DNA of 8,552 nt. Source: Desulfovibrionaceae bacterium. Its GTDB lineage: Bacteria > Pseudomonadota > Gammaproteobacteria > Burkholderiales > Burkholderiaceae_C. Positions 6,783 through 8,552 of this stretch are shown in pieces (the stretch's first letter is position 1; each line of letters begins with the position of its first letter). The notes below the pieces were generated by a model. It was not told the origin of the DNA. It searched no databases and worked only from the letters and a program-made list of their open reading frames with translations. The position numbers and the translations under genes were made by a program. The DNA lies in the NCBI GenBank assembly GCA_009778355.1, contig WRJY01000244.1, forward strand, positions 1 through 8,552. The letters run 5' to 3'.

Positions 6783-7384
6783 AGCTCCAGCCCCACACCC
6801 AGGACGATTACGCCCAGGCGCTCCTGGCGCTGTTGCCTCCAGGCAAGGCATGGGAATGGCCGGAGGGCGGTTTCGGGCATTCCCTGTTGCGCGGCACGGC
6901 CATCGAGCCTACGCGCATCGAGCATGACATTCCAAATGTCCTGCAACGTGCTATTGACGCGCACCGCCCGCGCTTCTCAAGCTGGCATATCAGCGAATAC
7001 CAGCGCGTTGCCGAAGAGGCACTGGCGGCGGCAGGCATCACAGAAACCTTGCCGCGCAAAACCTGCGCCATCGGCGCGCGCATCGGCGACCGGCTGTGGA
7101 GCGCGAACGCACCCAACACGGATTTCGCCGTGCCGCTCGTTCAGTGCTTCCACCTCTTCGCGCCAATGAGCATCGGGCGGCGCGTCGGCGACGGTTCAGG
7201 CCGCGACCCCGCTGCGCGCCTCTGGTCGGTGCCACGAACACGTTACATCTTGCTTGTGCGCTACTACCGCTCTGTCGTCGACCCGGAAATCCTCCGGGCG
7301 GCGCTCGAAGCCTTCCGGCAAGCACATGTAACCCTTTGGTTTGAAGACATTACTGGAGTTGGAGGCAACTATGCACCTTATTGA
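6779..7384 (+). CDS. Baseplate/tail protein of the DUF2313 (YmfQ, Mu gp48-like) family
   Basis: This 201-residue protein matches Mu gp48 in size and position. The family sits between the J-like wedge protein and the tail fibre, in the place of P2 gpI, and is thought to connect baseplate and fibre. Visible features are the N-terminus DDYAQALLALLPPGKAW (9-25), the central WHISEYQRVAEEALAAAGI segment in the region where the family processes neighbouring coordinates, and the C-terminal CFHLFAPMSIGRRVGDGSG and LEAFRQAHVTLWF. Start choice: ATG at 6779 overlaps the previous stop as ATGA, a classic coupled start. A GTG at 6773 would add two residues. It overlaps the tail fibre gene by 14 bases. Confidence 0.88.
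   Translation: MKLQPHTQDDYAQALLALLPPGKAWEWPEGGFGHSLLRGTAIEPTRIEHDIPNVLQRAIDAHRPRFSSWHISEYQRVAEEALAAAGITETLPRKTCAIGARIGDRLWSANAPNTDFAVPLVQCFHLFAPMSIGRRVGDGSGRDPAARLWSVPRTRYILLVRYYRSVVDPEILRAALEAFRQAHVTLWFEDITGVGGNYAPY
7361..7365 (+). promoter_or_regulatory. Ribosome binding site of the tail fibre gene
   Basis: GGAGG lies five bases before the ATG at 7371 and inside the end of the gp48-like gene. It decides the start against an in-frame TTG at 7341, and it is one of only two strong Shine-Dalgarno sites in the plus-strand operon, which suits a product needed in several copies. Confidence 0.75.
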
Positions 7385-8495
7385 TGGCGCAGGACACGTA
7401 AACAATCAATTCGTCGCCGAGGATGCCCAGACCGGACGCCCGCCGACCGAGATCACCAATGATTGGATGAATGCAGTCCAGAATGAGCTTGTCAATTTCA
7501 TCCTTTCGGCGGGTATGTCCCTCAACAAGAACAACAACACGCAACTGCGCGATGCGCTCACCAATACCTTCGCGCGGCGCGACGGGACGATCCACTACAT
7601 CAAGCAGGTGTACAACATCGTCGCCGACCCGCAGACGCTCGGCGCGGTTAACACCACTGGCCTTCCAGACGGCACGGAAATCCTTGTTACGAGCTACTAT
7701 GGCTTGCATCAGGCCGCATTGGCCACTCTAGTCGGCGGCGCGTGGATCGCCACGCCTACGCCGCTCAACGTATTCGACCTCTATGGGACGGACTACGACC
7801 ATCACGGCTACTACTGGTTCTCAGGTACGTGGAACCTATTTGACGTGCAAACCATGCAGGTCGACGAAGCCACCGAGGAAGCGCAGGGCATCGTCAAGCT
7901 CGCCACCTGGGCGGAAGTACTGGCCGGGAGCCTTGCCGCCGAAGCCCTGCGGCCACGGCACATGATCGACTACGTCGACAAGATGTTTGTCGGCAGCACG
8001 GCCGACTTTGTCGGTCTGACTGCGCCCATCGTCTGGGTCCCCCTGAATGGGCAGCTTGTATCCCGTATCGAGCGCCCATTGCTGTGGCAATACGCGCAAG
8101 GCAGCGGAATCCTTGTGGCAGATTCCGGCTGGTCATCTAACACGGGAAAGTTTTCGTCGGGCGACGGCTCCACTACGTTCCGCGTACCAGATTGGCGCGG
8201 TGAGTTTCGTAGAAGCTGGGATAACGGGCGTGGGCGTGATGCTGGGCGGGAAATTGCGTCCGTACAGGGGGATGCGATCCGGAATATAAAAGGGGTTTTC
8301 GGCGTTCAGGCAGCCCTGTTGACATCGCCAACAGGGCCTTTTACTGCTGCATCATCAGGAAGCAGACATAACGGCGATTATTCAGGTGGTACAACAATTA
8401 CTTTTGACGCCTCTCGCGTAGTCCCCACCGCCTCCGAAAACCGCACGCGCAACCTCGCCTACCCAACCCACATCTATGCGGGTACGCCCGCGTAG
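7371..8495 (+). CDS. Tail fibre protein with Phage_fiber_2 repeat and tail collar domain (Mu S-like position)
   Basis: This 374-residue protein is the presumed receptor-binding fibre. The N-terminus (LIDGAGHVNNQF, then TEITNDWMNAVQNELVNFI at 27-45) is the baseplate-attachment region shared by short Mu/lambdoid-type fibres. Residues 165-200 (ATEEAQGIVKLATWAEVL, then LRPRHM) match the Phage_fiber_2 repeat. Residues 220-285 match the tail collar domain, with PLNGQLVSR, GDGSTTFRVPDWRGEF and RSWDNGRGRD. The tip (300-374) is more AT-rich than the rest and ends with the usual ENRTRNLAYP motif. The fibre is short compared with Mu S, and no Gin-type crossover site is recognisable. The DNA at the extreme 3' end, including the stop codon, forms one arm of a perfect hairpin. 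A tail fibre assembly gene would be expected just past the window. Confidence 0.9.
   Translation: MHLIDGAGHVNNQFVAEDAQTGRPPTEITNDWMNAVQNELVNFILSAGMSLNKNNNTQLRDALTNTFARRDGTIHYIKQVYNIVADPQTLGAVNTTGLPDGTEILVTSYYGLHQAALATLVGGAWIATPTPLNVFDLYGTDYDHHGYYWFSGTWNLFDVQTMQVDEATEEAQGIVKLATWAEVLAGSLAAEALRPRHMIDYVDKMFVGSTADFVGLTAPIVWVPLNGQLVSRIERPLLWQYAQGSGILVADSGWSSNTGKFSSGDGSTTFRVPDWRGEFRRSWDNGRGRDAGREIASVQGDAIRNIKGVFGVQAALLTSPTGPFTAASSGSRHNGDYSGGTTITFDASRVVPTASENRTRNLAYPTHIYAGTPA
8313..8337 (+). terminator. Terminator-like hairpin inside the tail fibre gene
   Basis: GCCCTGTTG at 8313-8321 pairs perfectly with CAACAGGGC at 8329-8337 around a seven-base loop and is followed by CTTTTA. This is the form of a weak intrinsic terminator, located around codon 315 of 374 in the fibre tip. 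It may attenuate transcription, may be a remnant from DNA exchange, or may be fortuitous. Confidence 0.35.
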
Positions 8496-8498
8496 ATG
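8471..8498 (+). terminator. Perfect 12-bp hairpin with UACG loop spanning the tail fibre stop codon
   Basis: CATCTATGCGGG (8471-8482) pairs over all 12 positions, with one U-G wobble, with CCCGCGTAGATG (8487-8498) around the tetraloop TACG. The TAG stop (8493-8495) lies in the right arm. It is followed by ATCATTTTG, a weak U-rich tract, so it could act as the operon terminator or as a 3' stabilising structure. A recombination site is an alternative. Confidence 0.5.
8485..8498. repeat. 14-base repeat shared with the 3' end of the tape measure gene
   Basis: CGCCCGCGTAGATG occurs here and at 220-233. Because this copy is one arm of a hairpin, the left arm (8471-8486) is also a near match, 13 of 16, to the tape measure copy in inverted orientation. 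Confidence 0.55.
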
Positions 8499-8527
8499 AT
8501 CATTTTGCTGGCGGCGGCAAAATGATC
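8498..8527. repeat. Second perfect hairpin directly after the tail fibre gene
   Basis: GATCATTTTGC (8498-8508) pairs perfectly over 11 bp with GCAAAATGATC (8517-8527) around the loop TGGCGGCG. It abuts the stop-codon hairpin and shares base 8498 with it. The stem is AT-rich and no T-run follows it, but on either strand the arms contain TTTT. It could be part of a bidirectional terminator pair or a protein-binding palindrome. Confidence 0.5.
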
Positions 8528-8552
8528 TGGGGGACTACTGGCACTCCGCGAT

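Noticed and set aside
5682..6851. Long antisense open frame of 389 codons opposite the gp47-like gene, and similar ones at 4856-5800 and 2310-3128
   Set aside because: They lie opposite well-recognised baseplate genes, have Arg/Gly/Pro-rich composition typical of antisense GC-rich frames, and show no family motif.
331..7978. High number of GTCGAC sites (11 counted, several-fold more than base composition predicts)
   Set aside because: All 11 are in frame as Val-Asp with the preferred codons GTC GAC, so codon usage explains them.
8319..8347. TTGACA resembling a -35 box inside the fibre gene
   Set aside because: No acceptable -10 hexamer occurs 16-18 bases downstream, and the TTGACA is part of the hairpin at 8313-8337.
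8200..8498. Diversity-generating retroelement variable region at the fibre 3' end with its downstream hairpin
   Set aside because: A hairpin just after a fibre gene recalls such systems, but the fibre tip is a collar-type domain without the C-type lectin ending, and there is no template repeat or reverse transcriptase in the window.
8471..8498. Gin/Hin-type invertase crossover site
   Set aside because: It is palindromic and of about the right length, but it does not match the known gix/hix/cix sequence pattern and lacks the AA centre. An unrelated recombinase is not excluded.
8496..8552. Start of a further gene (ATG at 8496 or 8522)
   Set aside because: The frame from 8496 stops after nine codons. 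The frame from 8522 is open to the window edge but has only ten codons, a weak ribosome binding site and no recognisable sequence.
1..8552. tRNA genes, CRISPR arrays, insertion sequences and defence genes
   Set aside because: I looked for cloverleaf-like segments, regular repeat-spacer arrays and transposase or nuclease motifs on both strands and saw none.

Overview
The window is the tail and baseplate module of a Mu-like (Myoviridae-type) phage, almost certainly an integrated prophage. Gene order and protein content match the Mu block from the tape measure protein through N (gp43), P (gp44), gp45, gp46, gp47, gp48 and the tail fibre S. The DNA is GC-rich, with strong use of GCC/GTC/CGC codons. 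A GC-rich palindromic spacer between the gp45-like and gp46-like genes resembles, from memory, intergenic repeats common in Burkholderiales (Comamonadaceae and relatives). A betaproteobacterial host is therefore my best guess, but this is an inference and no search was run.

Layout: 1-208 is a more AT-rich non-coding stretch with two small hairpins. 209-2332 on the minus strand is a complete 707-residue tape measure protein. 2333-2471 is a short divergent intergenic region. From 2472 to 8495 on the plus strand there is a tightly packed operon: DNA-circularisation/N-like protein (2472-3644), P-like baseplate hub (3637-4665), gp45-like spike (4658-5236), gp46-like wedge protein (5321-5740), gp47-like baseplate J protein (5733-6782), gp48-like protein (6779-7384) and tail fibre with collar domain (7371-8495). 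All plus-strand junctions overlap by 4 to 14 bases, except the gp45/gp46 junction, which holds the 84-base spacer. The last bases hold two adjacent perfect hairpins, one of which contains the tail fibre stop codon.

How the genes work together: the tape measure sets tail length and sits on the baseplate. The N- and P-like proteins and the gp45-like spike form the central hub and needle. The gp46-, gp47- and gp48-like proteins form the wedges that link the hub to the fibres. The tail fibre binds the host.

The main anomaly is that the tape measure gene, which in Mu is co-directional with and just upstream of N, lies inverted here while remaining fully open. Short repeats occur at both ends of the inverted gene, and a 14-base repeat links the 3' end of the tape measure gene to the 3' end of the tail fibre gene. 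I see no complete new system such as anti-phage defence, a diversity-generating retroelement or CRISPR. The inversion, the spacer that can hide a ribosome binding site, and the hairpins around the fibre 3' end are the items worth following.
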